DNA of 64,000 bases from Pseudobdellovibrionaceae bacterium (lineage in GTDB: Bacteria; Bdellovibrionota; Bdellovibrionia; Bdellovibrionales; Bdellovibrionaceae): contig JAHBUS010000011.1 of NCBI GenBank assembly GCA_019637955.1, forward strand, positions 1 to 64,000, given 5' to 3'. Below, one piece after another: positions 7,590 through 17,043 of the stretch. A model generated the notes under the pieces. It saw only the letters and a program-made list of their open reading frames with translations. It was not told where the DNA came from and did no database searches. A program made the position numbers and the translations under genes. How positions within the stretch are numbered: position 1 is the stretch's first letter; each line of letters begins with the position of its first letter.

Positions 7590-9314
7590 GTGAAAACCGA
7601 GACTCTTCTTTCCGTTAAAAACCTGTCGGTCGAATTCCAAACCGAGGACGAACTCGTCCGCGCGGTGAGGAACATTTCGTTCGACATTCCCAAGGGCAAA
7701 ACCGTGGGTCTGGTCGGCGAATCCGGTTCGGGCAAGAGCATCACGTCGCTCGCAATTATGCGTTTGGTCGGAAAGCCCGGCCGCATTCCCAATGGCACCA
7801 TCGAATTTGAAGGCCAAGACCTGCTCAAGATTTCGGACAAGGCCATGCGTGAAATCCGCGGCGCCCGGATCTCGATGATTTTCCAAGAGCCCATGACCAG
7901 CTTGAACCCGGTTCTGACGGTTGCCGATCAGATCACCGAGACCCTTCGCTTGCACCAGGGTTTGAATCAAACCCAAGCCTTGGCCCGCGCTCTGGAGCTG
8001 CTCAAAGAGGTGGGCATCCCGAACGCCGAAGAGCGTTTGTTTTATTATCCGCACAAATTTTCGGGCGGTCAGCGCCAGCGCATCATGATCGCCATGGCGA
8101 TTGCCTGCAATCCCGATCTCTTGATCGCGGATGAGCCCACCACGGCGCTCGACGTGACCATCCAAAAGCAAATCCTCGATCTGCTCGCGGAATTGCAAAA
8201 GAAAAAGAACATGAGCCTTCTGTTCATCACGCACGACCTGGGCGTCATTGCCGACATCGCCGATGAAGTGATCGTCATGAACAAAGGCGAGATCGTCGAA
8301 AAAAACACCACTGAACAGATCTTCCAAGCGCCTCAGCACCCGTACACCAAGGGATTGCTGGCGTGCCGTCCCTCGGTCGCGGGCAATCCCGTGCGCCTGC
8401 CGATGCTCAGTGACTTCATGAATTCGGATGGCACCGAGAAAACGGATTCCAATCCGCGCGTGACGGGGATCGTTCAGTCGGACGAACTCAAGGCCAAAGA
8501 GGGCACGCCGCTTCTCCAGGTTCGCGATCTGCAGGTTCACTTTGGACACACGGGCGGTATTTTCGGCCAGGTTCAAAGTTGGACCAAGGCGGTCGACGGC
8601 GTGAACTTCGACGTGCCTCGCGGACGCACCTTGGGCCTGGTCGGAGAATCCGGCTGCGGTAAAACCACGCTGGGCCGCACTCTCTTGCGCCTGATCGAGC
8701 CGACCGCAGGCAACATCAGCTATGATGGCACCGACATCACCAAGCTCGATCACACCGAGATGATGAAGTTCCGACGCAAAATGCAGATCGTTTTCCAGGA
8801 TCCCTATGCCTCGCTCAATCCACGCATGACCGTCGGCTCGATGCTGATGGAGCCGATGATCATTCACGGCGTCGGCAGCACCGAGGCTGAACGCACCGAA
8901 GCCGCCAAGGCGATGCTCGAGCGCGTGGGCCTCAAGGCCGCGATGTTCAACCGCTATCCGCACGAGTTCTCGGGCGGTCAGCGCCAGCGCATCTCGATCG
9001 GCCGTGCGTTGATGGTGCGTCCTGAGTTTGTCGTCTGCGACGAATCGGTGTCGGCGCTCGACGTGTCGGTTCAAGCGCAAATCTTGAACCTCCTGCTCGA
9101 TCTGCAAGATGAGTTCGGTTTGACCTACATCTTTATCTCGCACGACTTGTCGGTGGTTCGCTTCATCTCGGATGAAGTGGCCGTGATGTTGGCGGGCCAA
9201 ATTGTCGAGCGCAACACGGCTGAAGGCATTTACGAGAATCCGCAGCACGATTACACACGCAAGCTCTTGAGCGCGATCCCGAAAGGGATTCCCAAAACCA
9301 TGATGCCGAACTAA
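7590..9314 (+). CDS. Fused double ABC ATPase, Dpp/Opp (peptide) type
   Basis: 574 residues from GTG 7590, chosen because GAGGTGA at 7578-7584 is well placed; a GTG at 7581 would overlap that site. Two complete nucleotide-binding domains are fused. The first has [21 protein letters not shown] and [13 protein letters not shown]; the second has [23 protein letters not shown] and [13 protein letters not shown], with Ser where Pro is usual after the catalytic Glu. The halves correspond to DppD/OppD and DppF/OppF of peptide or nickel importers, or YejF-like fusions. No permease or binding-protein gene is adjacent, so the partner is elsewhere. Confidence 0.88.
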   Translation: MKTETLLSVKNLSVEFQTEDELVRAVRNISFDIPKGKTVGLVGESGSGKSITSLAIMRLVGKPGRIPNGTIEFEGQDLLKISDKAMREIRGARISMIFQEPMTSLNPVLTVADQITETLRLHQGLNQTQALARALELLKEVGIPNAEERLFYYPHKFSGGQRQRIMIAMAIACNPDLLIADEPTTALDVTIQKQILDLLAELQKKKNMSLLFITHDLGVIADIADEVIVMNKGEIVEKNTTEQIFQAPQHPYTKGLLACRPSVAGNPVRLPMLSDFMNSDGTEKTDSNPRVTGIVQSDELKAKEGTPLLQVRDLQVHFGHTGGIFGQVQSWTKAVDGVNFDVPRGRTLGLVGESGCGKTTLGRTLLRLIEPTAGNISYDGTDITKLDHTEMMKFRRKMQIVFQDPYASLNPRMTVGSMLMEPMIIHGVGSTEAERTEAAKAMLERVGLKAAMFNRYPHEFSGGQRQRISIGRALMVRPEFVVCDESVSALDVSVQAQILNLLLDLQDEFGLTYIFISHDLSVVRFISDEVAVMLAGQIVERNTAEGIYENPQHDYTRKLLSAIPKGIPKTMMPN

Positions 9315-9386
9315 GCGGGATTTTGATCACGCGTTCACTTTGACACGCATCGCTTCCGCCGCGGAAGTGCGGTCCTCAAAAGAAAA

Positions 9387-9413
9387 ACCCGCACGTTCAT
9401 GAGAAGTGCGGGT
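9387..9413 (-). terminator. Rho-independent terminator for the secreted-protein gene at 9466
   Basis: An 8-bp stem (ACCCGCAC at 9387-9394 with GTGCGGGT at 9406-9413). Read on the minus strand it is followed by TTTTTCTTTT, directly downstream of the gene ending at 9466. It may also stop plus-strand transcripts from the ABC ATPase gene. Confidence 0.7.
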
Positions 9414-9465
9414 CTAAAAAATCACTTTTAAATTCAGTCGTGCCGGAGATGATCTTCAGGAGCGA

Positions 9466-10152
9466 TTAGTAGCCGATGCAGATCGAACCGTCGCCGTTCG
9501 AACCTTGAGCTTGTGCCGTGCCCTCTTGGTAGAACACGCCGTGGGGGTTGTCTCCGCCGTAAGCTCCCATGTAAGTCAGTTGGCGGCCATCGGGGAGGGT
9601 GAGGGTGCCGGTGTTGATTTCTTTGTCATCAGTGGCATTGATCACGTCGTTCAAGTCCGCGCTCATGTCGCCTTCGGCGAAGTAGCTCAGGATTTGCTCC
9701 TTTTCAAGAGCGCTGATGCGATCGCCGGCCTTGATGTCTTTGCCGTTCTTCCAAGTGATGCCCGCGATTTCGGTCATCGACTCAGGTCCTTCGTGGCGCG
9801 AGTAGCGGCACGCGCCTGCGTCGTTACGTTTGAGCGTGGGGATGCGGCAAGCTTCGATATCGTCTTTGCTCACTTTCGCCGAGTAGCTCACGGTGCGGCC
9901 TTCGATACCTTCTTCGACGCGCACGCTGAGGCTCACGCCTTCTTTTGCGGGCCAGTAGCTGATGCCGGCCGAAGCCTCGAGCGGACCCGCCAAGACTTCG
10001 CCATCGGCTTTCATGCGTTTGGCTTCGGCGTTGATCGCCAGGGTTTCGAGCTGGGCCGCGCAGGCTTTCGGGAGTTTCACGTTGCGAAGAGTTTCGCCGA
10101 ACGAAGCGGAGGCGGCCAAAGTCAGCGTGAGAACCAAGAGAGTCTTTTTCAT
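9466..10152 (-). CDS. Secreted protein of unknown function
   Basis: 228 residues. It begins with a clear Sec signal peptide (MKKTLLVLTLTLAASASFGE), so the mature form should be periplasmic or exported. Four Cys residues in the mature part (in KACAAQ, EACRIP, GACRYS and SICIGY) could pair as disulfides. The C-terminal part contains LPDGRQLTYMGAYGGDNPHGVF. No family was recognised. AAGGAAG precedes ATG 10152. It stands alone as a monocistron with its own terminator. Confidence 0.65.
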   Translation of the reverse strand: MKKTLLVLTLTLAASASFGETLRNVKLPKACAAQLETLAINAEAKRMKADGEVLAGPLEASAGISYWPAKEGVSLSVRVEEGIEGRTVSYSAKVSKDDIEACRIPTLKRNDAGACRYSRHEGPESMTEIAGITWKNGKDIKAGDRISALEKEQILSYFAEGDMSADLNDVINATDDKEINTGTLTLPDGRQLTYMGAYGGDNPHGVFYQEGTAQAQGSNGDGSICIGY

Positions 10153-10271
10153 ATATCTTCCTTTTTGAGCGCCGAACTTTCGGCACTTTCAGTTTTGTTC
10201 AGCCCAAGTGTGGGCGGGATGGACGTGTTCTACCCGAAATTACCGTCAGGTATAAATCGAATGTTATGAAG

Positions 10272-10296
10272 TTATTATTCTTTAGGGGAATAATAA
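10272..10296. repeat. AT-rich inverted repeat in intergenic region
   Basis: TTATTATTC (10272-10280) pairs with GAATAATAA (10288-10296) around a 7-base loop. It lies between the 3' end of lipB and the 5' end of the secreted-protein gene, both on the minus strand. No T-run follows on either strand, so it is more likely an operator or promoter-linked structure than a terminator. Confidence 0.4.
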
Positions 10297-10360
10297 TCGA
10301 AATTTGTAAGGCATTGATTTTATTTGTTTTTGCCGGGTTTGCCGCCGGAGCGGAGGTTGT

Positions 10361-11017
10361 CTACAGAGCTTTGAGCAGCTGTTCTCGAAGGGCACTGGCG
10401 AACCCGGCGCGGTCCACAGGCCGTCCGATCAGCTCTTCAAGGCTGACCATGGTTTCTTTGTTAAATCCACAGGGCTTCATACCGGTGAAGGCGTTGGGGT
10501 CGCGGTCCAAGTTGATCGCGGCGCCGTGGTAGCTGACCCACTTGCGAACACCGATCCCGAGAGAGGCGATTTTTTGCGAGCCCACCCAAACGCCGGTCTC
10601 ATCCTCGCCATTATCAGAGCCGGATTTTTTTTGCAGACTGCGGCCGACGGCTTCGATGCCGTATTCTTTCAAAACTCCCACGATCGCATTTTCAAGCGTG
10701 CGTAGGTACCAAGCGATATCGCGGCTTGGTTTGCCCGGACGATCAAAACTCATGTTGTAGATGGGATAAACGACGAGCTGGGACGGGCCGTGGTAAGTCG
10801 CGCGGCCCCCGCGGGCGATCTCGATGACCGGGCCTTGCCAGCCAAACACATCACCGGCCTGGGTCTTCCGACCCAACGTGATCACTGGGGGGTGCGTGCA
10901 AAAAATCAGAAAGCCCGCTGATTTCTGAGCGGCGACGGTCTCGACCAACTCCTCTTGGCGCTTCAGCGCCTCCTGGTAGTCGATCAAGCCCCAATCTTGG
11001 AATTCCAAGCCGCTCAT
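10361..11017 (-). CDS. lipB: Octanoyl-[acyl-carrier-protein] transferase LipB
   Basis: 218 residues from ATG 11017 (AGGAAGT just upstream); a longer frame to 11056 was rejected because it would run through a palindrome. LipB moves octanoate from ACP to lipoyl domains, the first step of lipoate assembly. Family motifs are present: FLIFCTHPPVITLGRK, the RGGRATYHGPSQLVVYP substrate-binding block, KIASLGIGVRKWVSYHGAAINL with the catalytic Lys region, and PCGF with the conserved Cys. It is the last gene of the lipA-E2-E3-lipB run, which gives all parts needed to lipoylate the E2 encoded next door. Confidence 0.93.
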   Translation of the reverse strand: MSGLEFQDWGLIDYQEALKRQEELVETVAAQKSAGFLIFCTHPPVITLGRKTQAGDVFGWQGPVIEIARGGRATYHGPSQLVVYPIYNMSFDRPGKPSRDIAWYLRTLENAIVGVLKEYGIEAVGRSLQKKSGSDNGEDETGVWVGSQKIASLGIGVRKWVSYHGAAINLDRDPNAFTGMKPCGFNKETMVSLEELIGRPVDRAGFASALREQLLKAL

Positions 11018-11042
11018 ACTTCCTGCCAACGCGCATGCTCGC

Positions 11043-11059
11043 AAGGTGCCAGGCACCTT
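11043..11059. repeat. Palindromic repeat, copy 1
   Basis: AAGGTGCC-A-GGCACCTT, a perfect 8-bp palindrome with a one-base centre, placed directly after the lpdA stop codon. The same palindrome occurs at 57844-57860 after the rpoN stop, and both share the flank GCGAGC on the same side. Confidence 0.75.
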
Positions 11060-12499
11060 TTAAGCGTGCGCTTCTTTTTTTGCACCGCTTAGGGGCTTCT
11101 GGATGATGTGGATCGCGTGGCCGAGCGTGGCTTCGGCGGCTTCCATCATCGTTTCGCCGAGCGTGGGGTGCGGGTGGATCGTCAAAGCAAGATCTTCCAT
11201 GCGCGCGCCCATCTCGATCGCCAAAACGGCTTCGCTGATGAGGTTCGAGGCTTCGGGGCCGACGATGTGCACGCCCAAGAGGATGTGCGTTTTTGCGTCG
11301 GCGATCATTTTGACGAAGCCATCAGTTTCCATCATCGAGACCGCGCGGCCATTGGCGCCGAACGGGAATTTGCCCACGATGATCTCGTGACCTTTGGCTT
11401 TCGCCTCCGACTCCATCATGCCGGCCGCCGCGATTTCGGGATCGGTGAAGACAACCGCCGGAACGGTTTTGGCGTCGTAAACGCGGTTCTTGCCCGCGAT
11501 CACTTCGGCCACCAAGACGCCTTCATGCGAGGCTTTGTGGGCCAGCATGGGTTGTCCCGCGATGTCGCCAATGGCGAAGATGTTCGAGACCGACGTGCGG
11601 CGCTGAGCATCCGTTTTCACGAATCCCTTTTCGTCGATGGCAATCCCTGCGGCTTTGAGGTTGGTCTGATCCGAGTTCGGACGACGGCCCACGGTCACCA
11701 GGATTTTGTCGCACTTGAGGACTTCGTCTTTGCCGCCATTTTCGATGGTGACTTCATAGCCGGAGCCCGATTTTTTCTGACCCTTTGCTTTGGCGTTCAA
11801 CAAAACCTTCACGCCGCTTTTGGTGAGCTTGCGCGAAACGATCTGCGCGCAGTCGGGATCGACCACGCCGTTCAAGAGAGCCGGGCCCGCTTCGACCACG
11901 GTCACTTCGGTGCCGAGTTTCGCGAGGTAGCTGCTGATCTCAAGACCGATGTAACCGCCGCCGATCACGACGAGTTTTTTCGGGATGTGATCCAGCGCCA
12001 GAGCGCCGGTCGACGACATGATGTCTTTTTCGTCGAACTTAAAGCCGGGGATTTCGATCGGGCGCGAACCGGTCGACACGATGAAGTGCTTCGCGGTGAC
12101 CGACTCGGTGCCGGCTTTGGCTTTGACCGAAATTTCGGTTTTCGATTTGAATTCGGCTTCGCCCATCAAGATGGTGACGCCGTAGCCTTTCAAGAGTTGG
12201 CCCACGCCGCTCGCCATTTTGTCGCTGACCGACTGTTTCCAGCCGACAAGCTTCTTCATGTCGACGTCGAGACCTTTGATCGTGAAGCCCATGGTGGGGG
12301 CGTCATGCTGCGCGCGGTGATAAAAGTGCGAAGCGGTGATCATCGCCTTCGAGGGGATGCAGCCAACGTTCAAGCACACGCCGCCGAGGTACTCGCGCTC
12401 GACAACCGCGGTTTTGAAACCGAGCTGAGCCGAGCGGATCGCCGCCACGTAACCGCCGGGACCGGCGCCAATCACAACAACATCAAAATTTTGAGCCAT
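11060..12499 (-). CDS. lpdA: Dihydrolipoyl dehydrogenase (E3)
   Basis: 479 residues, typical for E3. The FAD-binding GxGxxG (VVIGAGPGGYVAAIRSAQLG) is at the N-terminus. The redox-active disulfide block GGVCLNVGCIPSKAM lies at about residues 40-54, the NAD-binding VVIGGGYIGLEISSYLAKLG in the middle, and the C-terminal HPHPTLGE supplies the His-Glu pair. It reoxidises dihydrolipoamide on E2 of 2-oxoacid dehydrogenase complexes, passing electrons to NAD+. GAGAGG stands before the ATG. It lies 15 bases downstream of the E2 gene in the same direction. Confidence 0.95.
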   Translation of the reverse strand: MAQNFDVVVIGAGPGGYVAAIRSAQLGFKTAVVEREYLGGVCLNVGCIPSKAMITASHFYHRAQHDAPTMGFTIKGLDVDMKKLVGWKQSVSDKMASGVGQLLKGYGVTILMGEAEFKSKTEISVKAKAGTESVTAKHFIVSTGSRPIEIPGFKFDEKDIMSSTGALALDHIPKKLVVIGGGYIGLEISSYLAKLGTEVTVVEAGPALLNGVVDPDCAQIVSRKLTKSGVKVLLNAKAKGQKKSGSGYEVTIENGGKDEVLKCDKILVTVGRRPNSDQTNLKAAGIAIDEKGFVKTDAQRRTSVSNIFAIGDIAGQPMLAHKASHEGVLVAEVIAGKNRVYDAKTVPAVVFTDPEIAAAGMMESEAKAKGHEIIVGKFPFGANGRAVSMMETDGFVKMIADAKTHILLGVHIVGPEASNLISEAVLAIEMGARMEDLALTIHPHPTLGETMMEAAEATLGHAIHIIQKPLSGAKKEAHA

Positions 12500-12514
12500 A
12501 GGAACCTCTCGAAG

Positions 12515-13825
12515 TTAAATCATATCCAAGATGAGACGGCCGGGCGATTGAATGCGTCCGATGAACGCTTTCAAGAAGTTCGCGGCCACCGCGCCATCGA
12601 TCAAACGGTGATCGGCGGTGATGGTGAAGTTCATCGCCTTTTCAACGCTGAACTCGTCATCGCCCACGAGTGTGATCTTGTCGGTGATTTTGTACATGCC
12701 CAAGATCGCCACTTCAGGGTGGTTGATGATGGGAGTCGCGTACGTGCCACCCACCGAACCGATGTTGGTGATGGTGATGGTCGCGCCCTTCATTTCGTCG
12801 GGTTTCAATTTGCCGTCACGTGCGCGTTTCGACAGGTCGATGATCTCTTTGCTGATTTCGAGAATGGTTTTTTGATCCGCGTTTTTGATCACGGGAACAA
12901 CCAGACCGTTCGGCGTGTCCGCCGCGAAGCCCAAGTTGAAGACGTGCTTGTAAACGATTTCGCCCGCGGCATCGTCGATGCTCGCGTTGAACATCGGGTA
13001 CTCACGGCAGGTCGCGACCAACGCTTTCATGACGAAAGGCAGGTACGTGATTTTGGTTCCGTGTTTCTCGGCGACTTCTTTGAGCGCCTCGCGAGTTTGC
13101 ACGAGCTCGGTGACGATCGCTTCATCCATCAAAGTGAAGTGAGGAATGATTTGTTTCGCCATCTGGAGGTTCTCGGCGATTTTTTTGCGGATGCCGCGAA
13201 GAGGAACGCGCTCTTCCAGGGCGCCAGGAGCCGATTTGTAGGCAGGACGGGGAATCGAAGTGCCAGGAGCGTGCGTGCCGTTTGAAGGCGTGTGCGTCTC
13301 AAGACCACCGCCGGCTGCTTGAACGTCATCACGAGTCACGCGGCCCGCGAGGCCCGAACCTTGAAGCTGATTGATATCGACATTCATCTCACGCGCCATG
13401 CGGCGGGTGGAGGGCGTTGCCAAAACTTTGGAGTCCGCAACGGGCGGGTAGTACCCAGCCTGAGCGGTCATGGCTTGCGAAGACACGGAAGCGCCGGCAG
13501 GAGCCGCCGTTTTTGCCGCCGTTGTCGGAGCCGGAGCGGCGGCTTTTGGGGCCTCAGCCTTGGGAGCCGCAGGGGCTGCGCCCGCACCAGCTGCATCCAT
13601 CGTCAGGATGACTTTTTCGACGGCGATCACTTCGCCGACTTTGAAGCGCAATTCTTTGACCACGCCCGCGACGGGAGTGGGAACTTCAACGGTGGCTTTA
13701 TCGGTCATGACCTCAGCAACGGGCTGATCGGGTTTGACGGTGTCGCCCGGTTTGACGAGCCACTTGACCAATTCACCTTCGGTTACGCCTTCGCCCAACT
13801 CGGGAAGTTTCACTTCAATTGCCAT
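12515..13825 (-). CDS. 2-oxoacid dehydrogenase acyltransferase (E2)
   Basis: 436 residues. A single N-terminal lipoyl domain carries the lipoylated Lys in VMTDKATVEVPTP (about residue 43). An Ala/Pro-rich linker follows, then a peripheral subunit-binding domain (STRRMAREMNVDINQLQGSG) and a catalytic domain ending with the active-site HRLIDGAVAANF. The core resembles both pyruvate and branched-chain E2 proteins, so the substrate cannot be fixed by eye. No E1 alpha or beta gene is present. The start lies two bases after the lipA stop. Confidence 0.92.
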   Translation of the reverse strand: MAIEVKLPELGEGVTEGELVKWLVKPGDTVKPDQPVAEVMTDKATVEVPTPVAGVVKELRFKVGEVIAVEKVILTMDAAGAGAAPAAPKAEAPKAAAPAPTTAAKTAAPAGASVSSQAMTAQAGYYPPVADSKVLATPSTRRMAREMNVDINQLQGSGLAGRVTRDDVQAAGGGLETHTPSNGTHAPGTSIPRPAYKSAPGALEERVPLRGIRKKIAENLQMAKQIIPHFTLMDEAIVTELVQTREALKEVAEKHGTKITYLPFVMKALVATCREYPMFNASIDDAAGEIVYKHVFNLGFAADTPNGLVVPVIKNADQKTILEISKEIIDLSKRARDGKLKPDEMKGATITITNIGSVGGTYATPIINHPEVAILGMYKITDKITLVGDDEFSVEKAMNFTITADHRLIDGAVAANFLKAFIGRIQSPGRLILDMI

Positions 13826-13827
13826 CT

Positions 13828-14751
13828 TTAGGCTCCTTCACTCACGCTGCTTTCAAGCGCAGCTTGTTTTCGGTTTTTTTCAATCACGCCCTTCATGAAA
13901 AACTCACCGGCGCGGTACGAGCTGCGAACCAAAGGTCCCGAAGCCACGTACAGGAAGCCCATGTCTTCGGCCACCTTTTGCCAGTACTGAAATTTCTCAG
14001 GCGTCACGTACTCTTCGACTTTCAGATGTCTGGGCGAGGGTTGCAAGTATTGACCGAAGGTCACCACGTCGCATCCGATCGCGCGCAGATCTTTGAGCGT
14101 CTGCATCACTTCGTCGTCTTGCTCGCCCAGGCCCATCATGATCGAGGTTTTCGTGTACGTCTTGGGGCTGTAGTCTTTGACCATCTTCAAAACGTCCATG
14201 GTCTGCTGGTAATTTGCACGCGGATCGCGCACTTTTTTCTGTAGACGCTCGACGGTTTCGACGTTGTGCGCGAAAACATCGGGACCCGAATCGACCACAC
14301 GCTCGATGCACTCGCGGTCGCCGCGGAAGTCAGGCGTCAGAATCTCGACGATGAGTTCGGGCGCCAATTTTTTTATCGTGCGGATGGTGCGCGCGAAGTG
14401 GTTCGAGCCCTGGTCGGCCAAGTCATCGCGGTCCACGCTGGTGATGACCACGTAGTGCAGATCCATTTGCGCGATCGAGTAGGCGATCTTTTCGGGCTCG
14501 AGCGGATCGAGCTTGCCGCGGGGGTTGCCGGTTTTGATGTTGCAGAATTTGCAGCCGCGCGTGCAGACCTCGCCCATGAGCATGAACGTGGCCGTTCCAC
14601 CACTCCAGCACTCGCCCATGTTGGGGCATTTCGCTTCTTGGCAGACGGTGGCGAGTTTGAGGTCGCCGAGCATGCCTTTGATGCGCGAGTAGTTTTCACC
14701 TTGAGGGGCTCTCACCTTGAGCCACGAGGGCTTGGGCGTGTGCGTAGACAT
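13828..14751 (-). CDS. lipA: Lipoyl synthase LipA
   Basis: 307 residues from ATG 14751, with GGAG seven bases upstream; a TTG at 14754 is less likely. A radical SAM enzyme inserting two sulfurs into protein-bound octanoyl groups. It shows the auxiliary cluster motif CQEAKCPNMGECW, the radical SAM motif CTRGCKFCNI, and the C-terminal VRSSYRAGEFF with the conserved RSSY Ser. It heads the lipA-E2-lpdA-lipB operon. A GC-rich hairpin (GCCCC-AAAC-GGGGC) sits upstream near 14788-14801. Confidence 0.95.
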   Translation of the reverse strand: MSTHTPKPSWLKVRAPQGENYSRIKGMLGDLKLATVCQEAKCPNMGECWSGGTATFMLMGEVCTRGCKFCNIKTGNPRGKLDPLEPEKIAYSIAQMDLHYVVITSVDRDDLADQGSNHFARTIRTIKKLAPELIVEILTPDFRGDRECIERVVDSGPDVFAHNVETVERLQKKVRDPRANYQQTMDVLKMVKDYSPKTYTKTSIMMGLGEQDDEVMQTLKDLRAIGCDVVTFGQYLQPSPRHLKVEEYVTPEKFQYWQKVAEDMGFLYVASGPLVRSSYRAGEFFMKGVIEKNRKQAALESSVSEGA

Positions 14752-14916
14752 CAAAATTCTCCTCGGTTGGAAGGCCTAGGTGTAGGCCCCAAACGGGGCT
14801 TTGTCCAGGAGCGGAAAGTCCGGTTTTTATGCATTGGGTTATAGGCGAAATTCTCGACTCTCGGGAGCGTCTTCGGTAGCTCTTTTTGCCAGGGCTCAAC
14901 GCCCGAAGGGGGATTG

Positions 14917-15390
14917 ATGAAGTTTCTCGGCGCTCTGCTCGTTTCGCTCGCTTTACCGCTCGCGGCCCTGGCTTCACCGGAGTGGGACCAATTGGTCGCC
15001 AAAATGATCAATGAAGGCACCCCGCTTGAATTTCAGCACGGGGAGCTGCGCTCACTCCGTCACATTGAACCCAGTGACATCAGCCTGCCGCATGTTGCCG
15101 AATACATCAGCACCATCGGTGCCGTGGATCTTGAGGGCCGCTACGTCGCCTTTTCGGTCTCGGCCGTCAATGAAGATTGGCGCCTCACCGACACCGGCTA
15201 TTGGAATATCGAGCAGTGGATTTTTGAGTCCGATCTTGACGGCAACATGACCCGCTTTTTCCACCGCACGATCGTTGAAGATGGCGAAGGCCGCGTGCTC
15301 GAGATCATCGACCATCCCAAAGACCCAATCGACAGCCCCGAGATGACGGGCCGCTGGGAGTCGCTCAAAAAAGTTTGGTACGGCCGATGA
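14917..15390 (+). CDS. Small secreted protein of unknown function
   Basis: 157 residues from ATG 14917, which follows GAAGGGGG. It opens with a signal peptide (MKFLGALLVSLALPLAALAS). The mature part is acidic and Trp-rich, with EWDQLVAKMINEGTP near its start and SLKKVWYGR at the end. No family is recognised. Its stop overlaps the start of sfsA (ATGA), so the two are translated together; that is the only functional hint. Confidence 0.65.
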   Translation: MKFLGALLVSLALPLAALASPEWDQLVAKMINEGTPLEFQHGELRSLRHIEPSDISLPHVAEYISTIGAVDLEGRYVAFSVSAVNEDWRLTDTGYWNIEQWIFESDLDGNMTRFFHRTIVEDGEGRVLEIIDHPKDPIDSPEMTGRWESLKKVWYGR

Positions 15391-16106
15391 TGAAGTGGGC
15401 GACGGGGCCCGTCGAGGTCACCTTTTTGAAGCGCTACAAGCGGTTCTTTGCCGACGTCAAAATCAGAGACGGCATCGAAGTCGCCCACGTCGCCAACACC
15501 GGAAGCCTCAAGCCCAATCTGCAAGAGGGCATCAAAGCGCTCGTGCTGCCGTCGGACAATCCCGAGCGTAAACTCAAGTGGACGCTGGTGGCGCTGCAGT
15601 CGCCTTCGGGATCTTGGGTCGGGATCGACACCGCGATCCCGAACAAACTCTTGCGCCACGTTTGCGAGAGCAAGCAGTGCGCCGATTGGGCGGAGTTTGC
15701 TGAGTTCAAGCACGAGGTCAAAATTTCGAAAGAGACCCGGCTCGACGGCTTGCTGTCGTCACCTTCGAAAAAACGTTACCTTGAGGTCAAAAACGTCACC
15801 TATGCCGTTGGCGATCTGGCGAACAAAAAGGGACAGGCGCAGTTTCCCGATGCGGTCACCGAACGCGGGCAAAAACACCTGCGCGAGTTGATGGCGTTGA
15901 TGGAGCAAGGCCACGAATGCGAATTGATCTTCACCATCCAGCGCCTGGATTGCACGTCGTTCGCGCCCGCGGATGACATCGATCCCGAGTATGGACGACT
16001 CTTGCGGGAGGCGATCGGCAAAGGTCTGATCGTTTCGCCCTGGCTGATCGAAGTCGGACCTCCCGGCGTGACATGGACGGGGCACAAGCTTCCCGTCGAG
16101 ATTTAG
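15387..16106 (+). CDS. sfsA: SfsA-family protein
   Basis: 239 residues from ATG 15387, overlapping the upstream stop as ATGA (ATG 15390 is also possible). Family features are KRYKRFFADV near the start, VAHVANTGSLKP, SGSWVGIDTAIPNKL, RLDGLLSS, and FPDAVTERGQKHLREL near the C-terminus. E. coli SfsA was named sugar fermentation stimulation protein and binds nucleic acid; the fold suggests a nuclease-like core. In this protein TGSLKP replaces the usual TGxMxG block. The physiological role is not settled. Confidence 0.85.
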   Translation: MMKWATGPVEVTFLKRYKRFFADVKIRDGIEVAHVANTGSLKPNLQEGIKALVLPSDNPERKLKWTLVALQSPSGSWVGIDTAIPNKLLRHVCESKQCADWAEFAEFKHEVKISKETRLDGLLSSPSKKRYLEVKNVTYAVGDLANKKGQAQFPDAVTERGQKHLRELMALMEQGHECELIFTIQRLDCTSFAPADDIDPEYGRLLREAIGKGLIVSPWLIEVGPPGVTWTGHKLPVEI

Positions 16107-16135
16107 CAGCTGAGATTCAGAAATGAGATTTCAAA

Positions 16136-16903
16136 ATGGCCGACTCGATTTTTGACCGTCCCCTCGAAAACAAATACCACGAAGAAGCGCCGGTCACGGA
16201 TTTTGAGGCCTTCCGCAAAATCGTCGAGAGCCGCCGCTCGATCCGCGTCTATGAAGACCGCGCCGTGCCCGACGATGTCGTGCGTGAGTGCCTGCGCTTG
16301 GCGCTGCTCGCGCCCACGTCGTCGAATCTTCAGTGCTGGGAGTTTCACTGGGTGAAGAACCCCGAAATCAAAGCCCAACTGGCGAAGGCCTGCTTTGGTC
16401 AACCCGCAGCCACAACCGCGCCGGTGTTGATGGTGGCGGTGGCCAGACCCAACCTTTGGCGCCGGCACGCCAAAGAAATGGCCGAGCTTCTCGAAAGCCA
16501 GGGCGCGCCGAAGGCCGTGCTGTCGTATTACAAAAAATTGGTGCCCGCCGCTTATGGATTGATGGGGCCGTTCGGTGTGCTCTCGCCGTTGAAGTGGCTC
16601 GTGATCAACTTGATGGGACTTTTTCAAGTCATGCCCCGCGATCCGATGAGTCCTTGGGGTTTGAAGACGTGGGCGCACAAAACCGTGGCGCTCGCCTGCG
16701 AAAATCTGATGCTTGCCTTCCGGGCCGCCGGTTATGACACCTGCCCGATGGAAGGTTTCGATGAGGTTCGCGTGAAACGTCTGTTGAAACTTCCGCGCGG
16801 CTCCAGCGTCACCATGGTCATCAGTGCCGGCCGTCGTGCGGTGGGCGGGGTCTACGGGGCGCGCGTGCGCTTTCCCGAAAGCCGCTTCCTGATCGAGCAC
16901 TAG
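16136..16903 (+). CDS. Nitroreductase-family FMN protein
   Basis: 255 residues. The N-terminal FMN-binding block ESRRSIRVYEDRAVPDDVV and APTSSNLQCWEFHWV fit the nitroreductase family, as does the C-terminal VMVISAGRR in place of the usual GxGR-type phosphate contact. Members reduce nitro groups, quinones or flavins with NAD(P)H. An insertion around residues 110-165 (hydrophobic, KWLVINLMGLFQVMP) is longer than in small nitroreductases and may be membrane-facing or a dimer arm. It stands alone. Confidence 0.82.
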   Translation: MADSIFDRPLENKYHEEAPVTDFEAFRKIVESRRSIRVYEDRAVPDDVVRECLRLALLAPTSSNLQCWEFHWVKNPEIKAQLAKACFGQPAATTAPVLMVAVARPNLWRRHAKEMAELLESQGAPKAVLSYYKKLVPAAYGLMGPFGVLSPLKWLVINLMGLFQVMPRDPMSPWGLKTWAHKTVALACENLMLAFRAAGYDTCPMEGFDEVRVKRLLKLPRGSSVTMVISAGRRAVGGVYGARVRFPESRFLIEH

Positions 16904-17043
16904 GCGGCTCGAAAGCCCCTTATAGGCGCTTTGGTCACAAGTTCGACAAATCTAAGCCCGCGCCATCTTTGCTAAGTTATTGATATATATGGGAATTCCT
17001 GTCGTCACGATGTCGGTATGAAGCGTGAAGGACAGCCCGCCGT

